Origin: CAYMPW01 sp964558505
GTDB taxonomy: Archaea > Thermoplasmatota > Thermoplasmata > Methanomassiliicoccales > Methanomethylophilaceae
Assembly (NCBI GenBank): GCA_964558505.1
Contig: CAZLEI010000001.1
Coordinates: 47,309 to 111,308, forward strand
Direction: 5' to 3'
Length of the DNA stretch: 64,000 nucleotides
The notes beneath the pieces are model-generated. The model was given only the letters and a program-made list of their open reading frames with translations, was not told the origin of the DNA and made no database searches. Each line of letters starts with the position of its first letter. Positions within the stretch are counted from its first letter, which is position 1. The position numbers were made by a program, and so were the translations under genes. Positions 32,431-41,569 of the stretch are shown piece after piece.

Positions 32431-32853
32431 ATGCCAAGCAGAACCAAGAAACTGAGAGGATCGAGGACACACGGACGCGGAAAGAAAGCTGGCCGCGGAG
32501 CAGGTATCCAGGGCGGACACGGCAATGCCGGTATCAGCAAGCAGGGTAAAATCGGTATGCTGAAGTACGACAGGGACCACTTCGGAAGGCACGGATTTAA
32601 GAGACCGCAGTGCATGGTGGAGGCCAACAGCACGATCAACGTGGCCGAGCTGCAGGAGCAGCTGGACCGCTACGTCGCGCTCGGCTTCGCCACCAAGGAC
32701 GGGGAGTCCTACACCGTGAACCTCACGGAAGCCGGCATCGACAAGTTGCTGGGCAACGGAAACATCTCCGTTCCCGCCAACATCACCGTCGGCGAGATCT
32801 CAGAGAAAGCCCGTGAAAAGATCGAAGCCGCCGGCGGCAGCATCGTCGAGTAA
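32431..32853 (+). CDS. rpl15p: Ribosomal protein uL15
   Basis: 140-aa protein with the glycine-rich, basic N-terminal arm (KKLRGSRTHGRGKKAGRGAG) that winds through 23S rRNA, then a small globular domain. GAGGTGCTATAA precedes the ATG. It ends TAA, 22 bases before secY. Confidence 0.95.
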   Translation: MPSRTKKLRGSRTHGRGKKAGRGAGIQGGHGNAGISKQGKIGMLKYDRDHFGRHGFKRPQCMVEANSTINVAELQEQLDRYVALGFATKDGESYTVNLTEAGIDKLLGNGNISVPANITVGEISEKAREKIEAAGGSIVE

Positions 32854-32875
32854 CTAAGTTCAGGAGTAGATTGGG

Positions 32876-34387
32876 ATGGAAGAACAAAAGAGCCTGCTGT
32901 ACAAGTTCAAGCCCTTGTCCGACAGGCTACCCTCCGTCAAACGCCCTGAGGGCCACGTGCACTTCAGGACGAAAATGATGTGGGTTGTGGTCATATTGGT
33001 CCTTTACTTCGTGATGACCAATGTGTACATCTATGGTCTTGACCAGGAGAAAACATTGGACCTGTTCGCGCAGTACAGGACCATAATGGCCGGAGCTTCC
33101 GGAACACTGCTGCAACTCGGTATCGGGCCGATAGTCACTGCATCAATCATCATGCAGCTGTTCGTCGGTGCTAAGATCATCAAACTGGACCTCACGAACC
33201 GCGACGACAAGGCATGCTACCAGTCGGTGCTCAAGCTGCTCGTCATCGTCATGATCGTGTTCGAGTCGGTTCCCCAGGTATTCGGTTACCTGGTCCCCTC
33301 GAGCACGTTCACCTCGGTGCTGGGCGACGGTGGCGCCAAAGTGGCCATCATCCTTCAGTTGTGCGTGGGGTCCTACATAGTCTTCCTGATGGACGAGGTG
33401 GTGTCCAAGTGGGGTATCGGAAGCGGTATCTCCCTGTTCATCGCCGCAGGAGTCTCGGAGGCACTGTTCACGGGTACACTGAACTGGTATCCATACAGTG
33501 CGGACGCTGCAGTGCCAGCCGGTACAATACCTAAGGCGCTGTACTACATGTTCAACCTCTCGGGATCCGAAATGTCCAACGGAGGATACGAGGCGATATT
33601 CCTCGGGGAGCCCAATCCGCTGATTGCCCTGCTGGGGACGATACTGATCTTCTTCGTGGTCGCGTACCTCGAGTCGAGCCGTATCGAACTGCCCCTGTCG
33701 CATGGCAATGCCAGAGGAGCAAGGGGACGCTATCCGATCAAACTGATGTACGCAAGCAATATCCCAGTCATCCTGATGTCCGCCCTGCTGGCGAACATCA
33801 GCATGGTGGCACTGTTGCTCTACTCCAGCGACATACCCCTCATAGGCGGCAACGCCGCCATCGGGTACTTCGAGACAGGGAGCACAGCGGCATCGGGAGG
33901 TCTGGCATGGTACCTCTCGGCTCCGACGGGACTGACGTCATGGCTGATGCCGATGGTGGATTCAGCCACCTACGGCAACGGGCATGGGGTGATCCAGAAT
34001 CTAGCGCACGTGGCGATCTACTTCACCGTGATGGTGTTGGGATCGATTCTGTTCGCGAAGTTCTGGGTGTCCACGACGAACCTGGGACCCGAAGCAGTCG
34101 CCAATCAGATCCAGAGGAGCGGAATGCAGATACCTGGATTCCGCAGGGATCCGCGTGTGCTGAAGCGCGTGCTCGAGAGGTACATCCCCCCGATCACAGT
34201 GCTGTCCGGTGCGATGATAGGAGCATTGGCCGCATTTGCAGATCTGATAGGAACGACCGGAAACGCATCCGGAACCGGAGTGCTACTGACCGTGGGTATC
34301 ATCATCCACTTCTACGAGGCCATGGGCCGCGAGCAGATGATGGAGATGAACCCCGTGATGAGAGGCTTCTTCGGCGGAGGAGAGTAA
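32876..34387 (+). CDS. secY: Preprotein translocase subunit SecY
   Basis: 503-aa pore subunit of the Sec translocon with ten predicted membrane helices. The plug/TM2 region GASGTLLQLGIGPIVTASIIMQL (in part) and the cytoplasmic loop SSRIELPLSHGNARGARGRYPIKLMY (in part) are typical. It is somewhat longer than many archaeal SecY proteins because of extracytoplasmic loops near residues 200-230 and 310-370. Its position after rpl15p is conserved, but the adk gene that follows secY in many Euryarchaeota is absent here. Confidence 0.96.
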   Translation: MEEQKSLLYKFKPLSDRLPSVKRPEGHVHFRTKMMWVVVILVLYFVMTNVYIYGLDQEKTLDLFAQYRTIMAGASGTLLQLGIGPIVTASIIMQLFVGAKIIKLDLTNRDDKACYQSVLKLLVIVMIVFESVPQVFGYLVPSSTFTSVLGDGGAKVAIILQLCVGSYIVFLMDEVVSKWGIGSGISLFIAAGVSEALFTGTLNWYPYSADAAVPAGTIPKALYYMFNLSGSEMSNGGYEAIFLGEPNPLIALLGTILIFFVVAYLESSRIELPLSHGNARGARGRYPIKLMYASNIPVILMSALLANISMVALLLYSSDIPLIGGNAAIGYFETGSTAASGGLAWYLSAPTGLTSWLMPMVDSATYGNGHGVIQNLAHVAIYFTVMVLGSILFAKFWVSTTNLGPEAVANQIQRSGMQIPGFRRDPRVLKRVLERYIPPITVLSGAMIGALAAFADLIGTTGNASGTGVLLTVGIIIHFYEAMGREQMMEMNPVMRGFFGGGE

Positions 34388-34388
34388 G

Positions 34389-35072
34389 ATGGCCGGACCC
34401 ACGCCCCAGCAACCGAACGTACCTCCGATGCCGGCGATGCCCAAGGGCGTCATGCTGGGCATGATGGTCGCAATGGCCGTCATGCTCATCGTGGTCTCCT
34501 TCAGAGATGCGATCGGCGGGGCGTTAAACTTCATTTTCTATCCTTTGATAGGATTCGGGGGGCAACTCCCGGTCCTATCTCTGATCCTCGCGGGCGTGAT
34601 CATGATCACGCTCAGCACGGTCCTGAGGACGTTACTGACCGACCCGATCAAGATGGCCAGGAACCAGCAGGTCCAGTCCGAGTTCAACAGGGAGCTCCGC
34701 GAGGCGAGGATAGAGAACAATCTTTACAAGATCAAGAAGCTCACCGAGTCGCAGCCGGCGATGATGGCCAAGAGCATGGAGACGAGCACGGATCAGATGA
34801 AGATCATGCCCGTCACCATGATCGTCATCATGCCGATCTACACTTGGGTGTACTACTTCCTGCAGTTGAGCGGAACGGTGACCCAGACGATGATAAGCAT
34901 CCCCTGGGGAACCGTGGACCTACTCGGGGTCACAGTGCTCCCGCACTGGATCCTCGTGTACACGCTCATAAGCATACCTATCGGACAGTTGGTCAACAAG
35001 ATCATCAAAGCGTATCTCTTCCGCAAGCGCCTCAAGGAGCTCGAAGAGGAAATGCAGGTCGAGGGTGCATGA
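34389..35072 (+). CDS. EMC3/TMCO1-like membrane insertase (DUF106, YidC superfamily)
   Basis: 227-aa protein with three to four membrane helices separated by a cytoplasmic coiled coil (RNQQVQSEFNRELREARIEN). This is the Oxa1-superfamily architecture of archaeal DUF106 proteins, which help SecY insert membrane proteins. The N-terminus is Pro-rich. It lies one base after secY, and its stop overlaps cmk as ATGA. Confidence 0.9.
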   Translation: MAGPTPQQPNVPPMPAMPKGVMLGMMVAMAVMLIVVSFRDAIGGALNFIFYPLIGFGGQLPVLSLILAGVIMITLSTVLRTLLTDPIKMARNQQVQSEFNRELREARIENNLYKIKKLTESQPAMMAKSMETSTDQMKIMPVTMIVIMPIYTWVYYFLQLSGTVTQTMISIPWGTVDLLGVTVLPHWILVYTLISIPIGQLVNKIIKAYLFRKRLKELEEEMQVEGA

Positions 35073-35605
35073 GGATAACCATCAGCGGTCCGCCGGGCTC
35101 CGGCAAGACCACCGCCTGCAACGGGCTCTCCGAAGCCCTCGGCCTCCGTGCCGTGGTATTCGGCAAGATGTTCCGCGAGCTGGCGGCCGCCAAGGGACTC
35201 ACCCTCGGCGAGCTCGGCGGACTTGCTGAGAACGATCCCGAGATCGATCGTTCGATAGACGAACATATTTTGGAGATCGCGAGGACCAACGAGGACATAA
35301 TCCTCGAGTCCCGCCTCTCTGCCTACATGCTGTCAAGGAACGGCATCCCGGCTTTCAAGATCTATCTGGATGCCGATGACGAGGTCCGCATGTCGCGCAT
35401 CGGTGTTCGCGAGGGGGAGTCCGTGGAGGACGCCCGCCGCAAGACCGTGGAACGTCAGGCATCCGAGGCAAAGCGCTACATGATGTACTACGGCATCGAC
35501 GTCAACGACCAGAGCGTCTACGACCTCATCGTGAAAACGGACGACCTGACACCCGAACAGGTCCTCAAGGTAATTCTGGACGCCATCGAGGGACTTAATT
35601 GCTGA
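35069..35605 (+). CDS. cmk: Cytidylate kinase
   Basis: 178-aa nucleoside-monophosphate kinase that phosphorylates CMP/dCMP. It starts MRITISGPPGSGKTTA, with the Walker A loop at residues 7-14. ILESRLSAY and IYLDADDEVRMSRI are the archaeal Cmk substrate and LID-flanking segments. Its usual place near the end of the ribosomal operon supports the call over adenylate kinase. The stop overlaps the cbf5 start region. Confidence 0.92.
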   Translation: MRITISGPPGSGKTTACNGLSEALGLRAVVFGKMFRELAAAKGLTLGELGGLAENDPEIDRSIDEHILEIARTNEDIILESRLSAYMLSRNGIPAFKIYLDADDEVRMSRIGVREGESVEDARRKTVERQASEAKRYMMYYGIDVNDQSVYDLIVKTDDLTPEQVLKVILDAIEGLNC

Positions 35606-36597
35606 TCAAAGATCCAGACACGCTTCCCGACCGTTGGGGGAAGAAGCCATCCGACCGTTCTGTCGGCGAGCTGCTCCAATCCGGCGTCGTTGCATTGGAC
35701 AAACAATCCGGACCGACGTCGCATCAGGTCACTGCTTGGGCGAAGGCCGCGCTGCATGTGAACCGCATGGGTCACGGTGGCACGTTGGACCCTTACGTGA
35801 GCGGTGTCCTGCCGCTGTGTCTGGGGAGGGCAGTCAGGTTGACGGACATCATCCTCTCGTCGGACAAGGAGTACATATGCCTGATGAGGCTGCACGGCGA
35901 CCGTCCCGAAGCCAGGATCCGCGAGGTCCTCGGAAGGTTCCAGGGGAGGATATACCAGTTGCCACCTGTACGTTCCGCCGTGAAACGCCAGCTCAGGATA
36001 AGGAACGTCTCTGAATTGGAGATCCTGCAGATCAGGGGGCGTGACATCCTTCTGCGTGTATCCTGTGATGCTGGAACATACATACGCACTCTCTGCGTTG
36101 ATGCTGGGGAGGCTTTGGGGTGCGGTGCCAATATGGTCGAGCTCCGCAGATCGCGTTCAGGTTGCATGACCGAGGACCGCGCGGCGACCTTGCAGGACCT
36201 CACCGACGCGTACATATTCTGGCAGCAGCACGGAAGGGATGCATGGCTCAGGAGCATACTCATGCCGGTGGAAGTACTGGTGGAGCCGTTGCCGAAAGTG
36301 ATCGTCAAGCCCACGGCCGTAGATGCGATCTGCCATGGCGCAGACCTCAACGTCCAAGGGATCCATATGCTCGACGACGAGATACGCAAGAACGCACTCG
36401 TCGCACTCATGACCGCCCGCGGCGAACTCATCGCACTGGGTAAGATGTCCATGTCAACATCGAAGGTGATGGCATCGTCCCAGGGGAAGGCGGTCGATGT
36501 CGAAAGGGTCATCATGGAGGCCGGCCACTATCCGCGCATGTGGAGATTCTCCACAGACTTAGATGAGCTCTCCGAAGATGATGTGCAAGGATCATGA
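35599..36597 (+). CDS. cbf5: tRNA/rRNA pseudouridine synthase Cbf5 (H/ACA catalytic subunit)
   Basis: 332-aa TruB-family enzyme that makes Psi55 in tRNA and H/ACA-guided pseudouridines in rRNA. Catalytic Asp64 is in GGTLDPYVSGVLP, and the PUA domain occupies about residues 250-325. It begins with TTG at 35599, overlapping the cmk stop by seven bases. Last gene of the 28-gene operon; rpl34e and rpl14e, often found between secY and cbf5, are missing. Confidence 0.94.
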   Translation: MLIKDPDTLPDRWGKKPSDRSVGELLQSGVVALDKQSGPTSHQVTAWAKAALHVNRMGHGGTLDPYVSGVLPLCLGRAVRLTDIILSSDKEYICLMRLHGDRPEARIREVLGRFQGRIYQLPPVRSAVKRQLRIRNVSELEILQIRGRDILLRVSCDAGTYIRTLCVDAGEALGCGANMVELRRSRSGCMTEDRAATLQDLTDAYIFWQQHGRDAWLRSILMPVEVLVEPLPKVIVKPTAVDAICHGADLNVQGIHMLDDEIRKNALVALMTARGELIALGKMSMSTSKVMASSQGKAVDVERVIMEAGHYPRMWRFSTDLDELSEDDVQGS

Positions 36598-36645
36598 CGG
36601 TCTTTCTTCCATCATGGTTTTCTATCTGATTGTAAATCTCGGAAT

Positions 36646-36978
36646 ATGTTCGAGAGGAAGAAGACAGTACTCCCCAGTACCAACATCATCGTGGGCGAGC
36701 TTGATTACACAGTTCCAGGTTGCTATCGCAATGTGGAGGTCCTGCCGTTCGATGTCAAGCCGAAGCACACGATCACCCTGTCGGTCAGATCGGACATACC
36801 GGTCGACGTGGCCATAGCCAACGACGACGGTTCCACTGCCAAGTTCAAGCAGGCTCAGACCGATATCGTCATCGGTCCGATCGATACAGGGAAGAACACA
36901 TCCATGGCAGTCATGCTGGGTGTTTATCCCGGCGATAAGGCCGATGTCACCGTTGAGGCATGGATGGAGCGCATCTGA
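36646..36978 (+). CDS. Hypothetical beta-rich protein
   Basis: 110-aa protein without signal peptide or cysteine clusters. The pattern of alternating hydrophobic strands (HTITLSVRSDIPVDVAIAND, then TDIVIGPIDTGKNTSMAVMLGVYPG) suggests a small beta-sandwich, reminiscent of GOLD-type domains, but no family was recognised. ATG at 36646, 48 bases after cbf5, with no clear TATA box, so it may be read from the operon. Its stop is three bases from the convergent gene. Confidence 0.65.
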   Translation: MFERKKTVLPSTNIIVGELDYTVPGCYRNVEVLPFDVKPKHTITLSVRSDIPVDVAIANDDGSTAKFKQAQTDIVIGPIDTGKNTSMAVMLGVYPGDKADVTVEAWMERI

Positions 36979-36981
36979 CGC

Positions 36982-37419
36982 TCATATGTCCTTGAACCCG
37001 TCGTATCCTCTTGTCGGGTTGGAGAACCCTTCGAGGATGGGCTGGAATATCTTCCCGGAGCCATAGCCTTCCGTCCTGTTCAGGCCGATGAGCTCTGGCT
37101 CATCTTCATTGGTGAATATCACCAAGTACCTCTGGGGGACATCGTTGACCGAAATGTACGGGCAGTCAAGCTCCTTCGCTACCTTCAGCGTGACATCGGC
37201 CATGAATTGGATATCCTCGGGGGTGATCTCCTTCTTCAGGTTCACATAGAATGTGTGGAACTCGTTGCTGCCGTTGAGCATGTAGAGGATCTCGTTGGGC
37301 TCCATCAGGGTCCTGAAACGATCCCCTTCTTCGCCGTCGCCTGCAAGTTCCATCATCCTCTGTTTCCAAACTTCCCCGATCTCAACGTACAGGGCATCCC
37401 TGCCAAGGACTTTCCACAT
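36982..37419 (-). CDS. Hypothetical protein, 145 aa
   Basis: Soluble alpha/beta protein (MWKVLGRDALYVEIGEVW.., ending NPTRGYDGFKDI). It has no recognised motif; hydrophobic strands such as RYLVIFTNEDEPELIGLN alternate with helices. Good local codon use and convergent placement against the 36646 gene support it being real. The upstream gap 37420-37604 holds the trpS promoter in the other direction. Confidence 0.65.
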   Translation of the reverse strand: MWKVLGRDALYVEIGEVWKQRMMELAGDGEEGDRFRTLMEPNEILYMLNGSNEFHTFYVNLKKEITPEDIQFMADVTLKVAKELDCPYISVNDVPQRYLVIFTNEDEPELIGLNRTEGYGSGKIFQPILEGFSNPTRGYDGFKDI

Positions 37420-37563
37420 GCATCCATGATTCGCGGGGCAGTAGATAAGGATGTCTCATGCGACACGGCGGAATCATCTGCACACGGAGCAGCGTTAGTT
37501 CAGGAAATGTAATGCTGGCACATTTTTTGTCACACCTTCTGTGCTATTTTGCGCGCGCGAGAC

Positions 37564-37571
37564 TTTTATAA
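37564..37571 (+). promoter_or_regulatory. TATA box of trpS-pheS
   Basis: TTTTATAA, about 35 bases before the trpS ATG. Expected start near 37593, leaving a leader of about 12 bases. The remaining divergent gap from 37420 shows a T6 run and a CG-alternating stretch at 37550-37558, with no gene seen. Confidence 0.55.
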
Positions 37572-37604
37572 GGGAATGCCACTTACGCCACAGTAGGCGA
37601 GAAA

Positions 37605-38726
37605 ATGGCAGAGGATTTCAAAGTTACACCGTGGGAGGTCACCGGCGATATCGACTACGACCTTCTCCAAAAGAACTTCGGCACGACACCCATCGACGAT
37701 GCTCTCGTGGCCAGGCTCTCGAAGTACGGCGAGATCCACCCCATGATAAAGCGCGGCATATTCTATTCCCACAGGGACATGGTTCCATTGTTGGATGAGT
37801 ATGACAAGGGCAACTGCTTCTACATGTACACCGGACGCGGACCGTCAGGGAACACGCATCTGGGACACCTGATGCCATGGATATTCAACAAATGGGTCCA
37901 GGACACTTTCAAGGCACCGATGCTGTTCCAGATGACAGACGATGAGAAGTTCCTGTTCAAAGACCTGACCCTCCATGACACCAGGAACATGGCATACGAG
38001 AACGCTTTGGATTTCATCGCGTTGGGGTTCGACACCGAGAAGACGAAGATAATCCTCGATACGGAGAACATCCACACCTTGTACCCCCTGGCGCTCAGAG
38101 TGGCCAAGAAGGTCACGTTCTCCACTGCGAAAGCGGTGTTCGGGTTCGATAATTCGACGAACATCGGGTCTATCTTCTACACGACCTTGCAGACCGCTCC
38201 CGCATTCCTTCCGTCGGAGATGGAAGGCAGGCAGGTCCCGGTGCTGATACCTTGCGGGATAGATCAGGACCCTCATTTCAGGGTCACAAGGGATGTGGCG
38301 CCCGGACTCGGGTATCCGAAGCCTTCGATGCTGTACTGTAAGATGTTCCCCGGATTGTCGGGCGGGGACAAGATGTCCTCGTCCGATGAGAATGCCACCA
38401 TATACACGACCGATAATGCAAAAGCGGTCAAGAAGAAGGTCGGCAGGGCGTTCACCGGAGGGTGTGTGTCCGTCGAAGAGCAGAGGGAGAAGGGCGGGAA
38501 CCCGGAAATCTGTGCAGTTTTCAAGTACAATTATTACATGTTCGAGAAGGACGACCGCAAACTCGACGAGATTGCGGAGAAATGCCGTTCCGGATGTATA
38601 CTCTGCGGCGAGTGCAAAATGGCCCTCACCGAGAAGATAAACGTGTTCCTGGAGAACCACCAGGCGAAAAGGGAAGAGGCCAAGGAGATCGTGGGGAGCA
38701 TGACCTTCGAAGGCTTCGAATGGTAA
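37605..38726 (+). CDS. trpS: Tryptophanyl-tRNA synthetase
   Basis: Class I synthetase of 373 aa, archaeal/eukaryotic type. The HIGH equivalent is GNTHLGHLMP and the KMSKS equivalent is GGDKMSSSDENATIY. The N-terminal archaeal segment FKVTPWEVTGDIDYDLL is present, and a CILCGECK Cys cluster lies near the C-terminus. pheS follows 18 bases downstream. Confidence 0.96.
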   Translation: MAEDFKVTPWEVTGDIDYDLLQKNFGTTPIDDALVARLSKYGEIHPMIKRGIFYSHRDMVPLLDEYDKGNCFYMYTGRGPSGNTHLGHLMPWIFNKWVQDTFKAPMLFQMTDDEKFLFKDLTLHDTRNMAYENALDFIALGFDTEKTKIILDTENIHTLYPLALRVAKKVTFSTAKAVFGFDNSTNIGSIFYTTLQTAPAFLPSEMEGRQVPVLIPCGIDQDPHFRVTRDVAPGLGYPKPSMLYCKMFPGLSGGDKMSSSDENATIYTTDNAKAVKKKVGRAFTGGCVSVEEQREKGGNPEICAVFKYNYYMFEKDDRKLDEIAEKCRSGCILCGECKMALTEKINVFLENHQAKREEAKEIVGSMTFEGFEW

Positions 38727-38744
38727 TCTAACAGAGGCGAGCAA

Positions 38745-40262
38745 ATGGACAAAGAGATCCTTGAAGGTCTGAGCCACAACGAGAAGAGACTCTTATTGGC
38801 ACTTGATGCCGAAGGAGGCAGCGGCACGCCCGCCGGCCTCATAGCGGCAGGCAAGTTCGCGCTCGAGGTGGAGATCATGGGCTCTGCATCATGGCTTTCC
38901 ACAAAGGGCCTGGCGGAGATATCCGAGCAATCATCCAAATTCTACGAGCTCGCCAATCCTGACGTTGTGTCCTCGGGACTTCCGGAGAGGCGCGCCATCA
39001 TCGCATTGGATGCCGCCGGAGGGAGCATGGAGCTGTCCGCGCTGTCCGAACCGCTTCCCGGCGGGGAAGACAAGATCGCCGTGGGGTGGCTGAAGCGCAA
39101 AGGTTTAGCAGACATCGTCAAGGACGGCGACCTGAAGATCCTGAAGCTCACCGACAAAGGCAGAGATGCCCTGGGCGCTGTCATGCCTGACGAGGCGATA
39201 CTCAAGAAGATGGCCGAAGGGCCCGTTCCGGAGTCGGAGGCGGATCCGGCGATCATCAAGGACCTGAAAGGGCGCCAGGGCATGATCCGCGAGGACATCC
39301 GCACGTCCAGGGAGATCAGCCTCACGTCAGCCGGTACAGAAGCGGCACGTTCCGGGATCGAGCTGAAGGATGAGATAACCGATGTCACCGACAGGCTGAT
39401 ACAGAGCGGCAAATGGAAGGATGCGGAGTTCAGGAAGTACGATGTGCAGACGTTCGCCCCCGCACCCGACTGCGCGAAGAAGAACCCGCTCACCAGGCTG
39501 GGCACGGAGGTCCGCAGGCTGTTCAGCGAGATGGGCTTCACCGAGGTCGACGGAGAGTATGTGCAGCCGGCATTCTGGAATCTTGATGTCCTCTACACGC
39601 CGCAGGACCACCCCGCAAGGGAACTGCAGGACACATTCTATCTGGAGAACCCGTCCAAGATACACATCGATGACGAGGAGCTCGTTGCAACCATCAAGGC
39701 AATCCAGGAGAACGGCGGCGATACCGGGTCCACCGGGTGGGGGGGCACATGGTCCCGTGAGAAGGCCGAAATGGCCCTGCTCAGGACGCACACCACCGTC
39801 AACAGCATCAGGTACATCTCGGAGCATCCGGACCCCCCTGTCAAGATGTTCTCCCTCTCGAGGATATTCAGGAAAGAATCCATCGATTCCACCCATCTGC
39901 CCGAGTTCACGCAGATCGAGGGGATCATCATCGACGAGAATGCCGATTTCGACATGCTCGTTTCGCTCATCCGCGAGTTCTACTCCAGGATGGGATTCGA
40001 TCAGATCCGCATAAGGCCGGCGTACTTCCCATACACGGAACCGTCATTGGAGCTGGAGGTGTTCTTCAACGGGAAATGGATGGAACTCGGCGGTGCTGGC
40101 ATATTCCGTCCCGAGGTCGTTGCGCCGTTCGGTGTGAAGTATCCCGTGCTGGCATGGGGCTTCGGCTTCGAGAGGCTGGCGATGCTCAAGTGGAACATCA
40201 CCGACATAAGGGACCTCTACATCTCCGACATCGACGACCTGAAATCCAACACGGTCTTCTGA
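38745..40262 (+). CDS. pheS: Phenylalanyl-tRNA synthetase alpha subunit
   Basis: 505-aa class II synthetase subunit of archaeal length. About 210 residues of N-terminal winged-helix domains precede the catalytic core. Motif 2 (SRIFRKESIDSTHLPEFTQIEG) and motif 3 (GFGFERLAMLKWN) are visible. The beta subunit gene is not adjacent. The stop abuts the convergent HTH-TPR gene with no gap. Confidence 0.95.
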   Translation: MDKEILEGLSHNEKRLLLALDAEGGSGTPAGLIAAGKFALEVEIMGSASWLSTKGLAEISEQSSKFYELANPDVVSSGLPERRAIIALDAAGGSMELSALSEPLPGGEDKIAVGWLKRKGLADIVKDGDLKILKLTDKGRDALGAVMPDEAILKKMAEGPVPESEADPAIIKDLKGRQGMIREDIRTSREISLTSAGTEAARSGIELKDEITDVTDRLIQSGKWKDAEFRKYDVQTFAPAPDCAKKNPLTRLGTEVRRLFSEMGFTEVDGEYVQPAFWNLDVLYTPQDHPARELQDTFYLENPSKIHIDDEELVATIKAIQENGGDTGSTGWGGTWSREKAEMALLRTHTTVNSIRYISEHPDPPVKMFSLSRIFRKESIDSTHLPEFTQIEGIIIDENADFDMLVSLIREFYSRMGFDQIRIRPAYFPYTEPSLELEVFFNGKWMELGGAGIFRPEVVAPFGVKYPVLAWGFGFERLAMLKWNITDIRDLYISDIDDLKSNTVF

Positions 40263-41480
40263 TCAGCGGAATCTGGGTTCCTTCCCTGCGGTCAGGTCCT
40301 TCATGATGCGGTCGATCCTCGCTTTCTCTTTCTGCGAGGCATGCACCCTGGATTTAGCGAGGAGCTTGGCGGCGTCATCGCGGTTCCCGCGGCGGTACTC
40401 CAGTTCTGCTTTGCGTGTCATGATCTGGTCCATGCCGGTGAGGTCGTTGGCGGCCATCATCGCCGAATATGCCCTCTCGAGGACGGTCTCCGCGTCATCG
40501 AACCTTTCCAGGTCGAAAAGCGCTTTGGCCGTACGAAGTTCCGAGCGTGCGGTCCTGGGCATGCTGGCGACGATATCGAGTGCGCCTTCCGGATTGCCGC
40601 GAGCGATCAATGCGTCGGCGCGGTAAAGCTCTGCGCCCTCTGGATCATATGGCCTCAGCAGGACGGATACAGCATCCAGGTTGTCTGCGTTGGATGCTTC
40701 CACGGCCACATCCGCGCGAAGCGTGTACACATCCTTGGCGTATCTGTCAGGTACATCGGACAGCTTGGAAAGGATCTCGTCGAGGTCCTCGTTCGCATTG
40801 TCCAAGAACTCGTCGCGCCTGCGCAATATGAGCTTGGAGGCTTCCGTGCGCCTTCCGGATTCCACGAGATGGTACAGCTGCTCCTGGCTCTCGGACCCAT
40901 GGTCCATCCAGTAATCGGCAGCCCATCCGTTCCATTCGCGGACCTTCACAGGATCCACTATGCCGAGGTAGTCGGTGCGGACCTTTTCGGATATGCAGAT
41001 CATACCGGACACGGAATCTATCGGTATCACGCTGGTCCTCGTCTCCGGCAGATCGCTGCGAGGTATCGGCAATCTGAAAACACAGGCCTGCCCCATCACG
41101 ATCTGTGCATCTGGGTCAAGCGATTCCCATAATACGCGGGGATCGCATCTCCTCAGATCCAGGAGGGAATCTATGACAATCCCCTTTGACTCCACGTACT
41201 CTTTGATGTTGCTAACTTTGCTCCTGCCGAGGTCGGTAAGGTAGAATGTCTTCCTTTTGCATCCGCGCGTTCCCCTGACCTGGGATTGGCGTTCTTCGAC
41301 CCTGCCTGCTTCCTTCTGTTTCTTCAACTCCAATGAAGCGTGAGCACGGGATATGCGAAGCGATGTCGCAATGCCATCCTGGGTCAGGTCCCATGGGATG
41401 TCGTAGATCTTGTCGGGACTCACCATGCTGTACCTGTCGAGATGCAGCAGCATCCTCTCTCCGATGGTTAGTGTTTCCAT
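40263..41480 (-). CDS. Winged-helix and TPR-repeat regulatory protein
   Basis: 405-aa protein. The N-terminal 75 residues form a MarR-like winged helix (DLTQDGIATSLRISRAHASL, then the wing KRKTFYLTDLGRSKV). The C-terminal half consists of TPR-like helical pairs (GNPEGALDIVASMP, LERFDDAETVLERAYSAM). This looks like a sensor-regulator whose TPR part binds a partner protein. Target genes unknown. ATG 41480 lies about 27 bases from a minus-strand TATA block, so the mRNA is probably leaderless. Divergent from dtdA. Confidence 0.75.
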   Translation of the reverse strand: METLTIGERMLLHLDRYSMVSPDKIYDIPWDLTQDGIATSLRISRAHASLELKKQKEAGRVEERQSQVRGTRGCKRKTFYLTDLGRSKVSNIKEYVESKGIVIDSLLDLRRCDPRVLWESLDPDAQIVMGQACVFRLPIPRSDLPETRTSVIPIDSVSGMICISEKVRTDYLGIVDPVKVREWNGWAADYWMDHGSESQEQLYHLVESGRRTEASKLILRRRDEFLDNANEDLDEILSKLSDVPDRYAKDVYTLRADVAVEASNADNLDAVSVLLRPYDPEGAELYRADALIARGNPEGALDIVASMPRTARSELRTAKALFDLERFDDAETVLERAYSAMMAANDLTGMDQIMTRKAELEYRRGNRDDAAKLLAKSRVHASQKEKARIDRIMKDLTAGKEPRFR

Positions 41481-41569
41481 GATATCGCCGGGAGGTTAAA
41501 TACCACTATATAAAGTATTTAAATAAAACGGCTGGTTTATTGATATACGTCCTCTTCTATCGGGATTGT
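41481..41569. promoter_or_regulatory. Divergent promoter region between the HTH-TPR gene and dtdA
   Basis: An 89-bp A/T-rich spacer with a separate TATA box for each direction: TTTATATAG on the minus strand (about 41504-41512) for the HTH-TPR gene, and GTTTATTGATATAC (41535-41547) for dtdA. Each is 25-30 bases from its ATG, implying two leaderless mRNAs. Confidence 0.5.
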
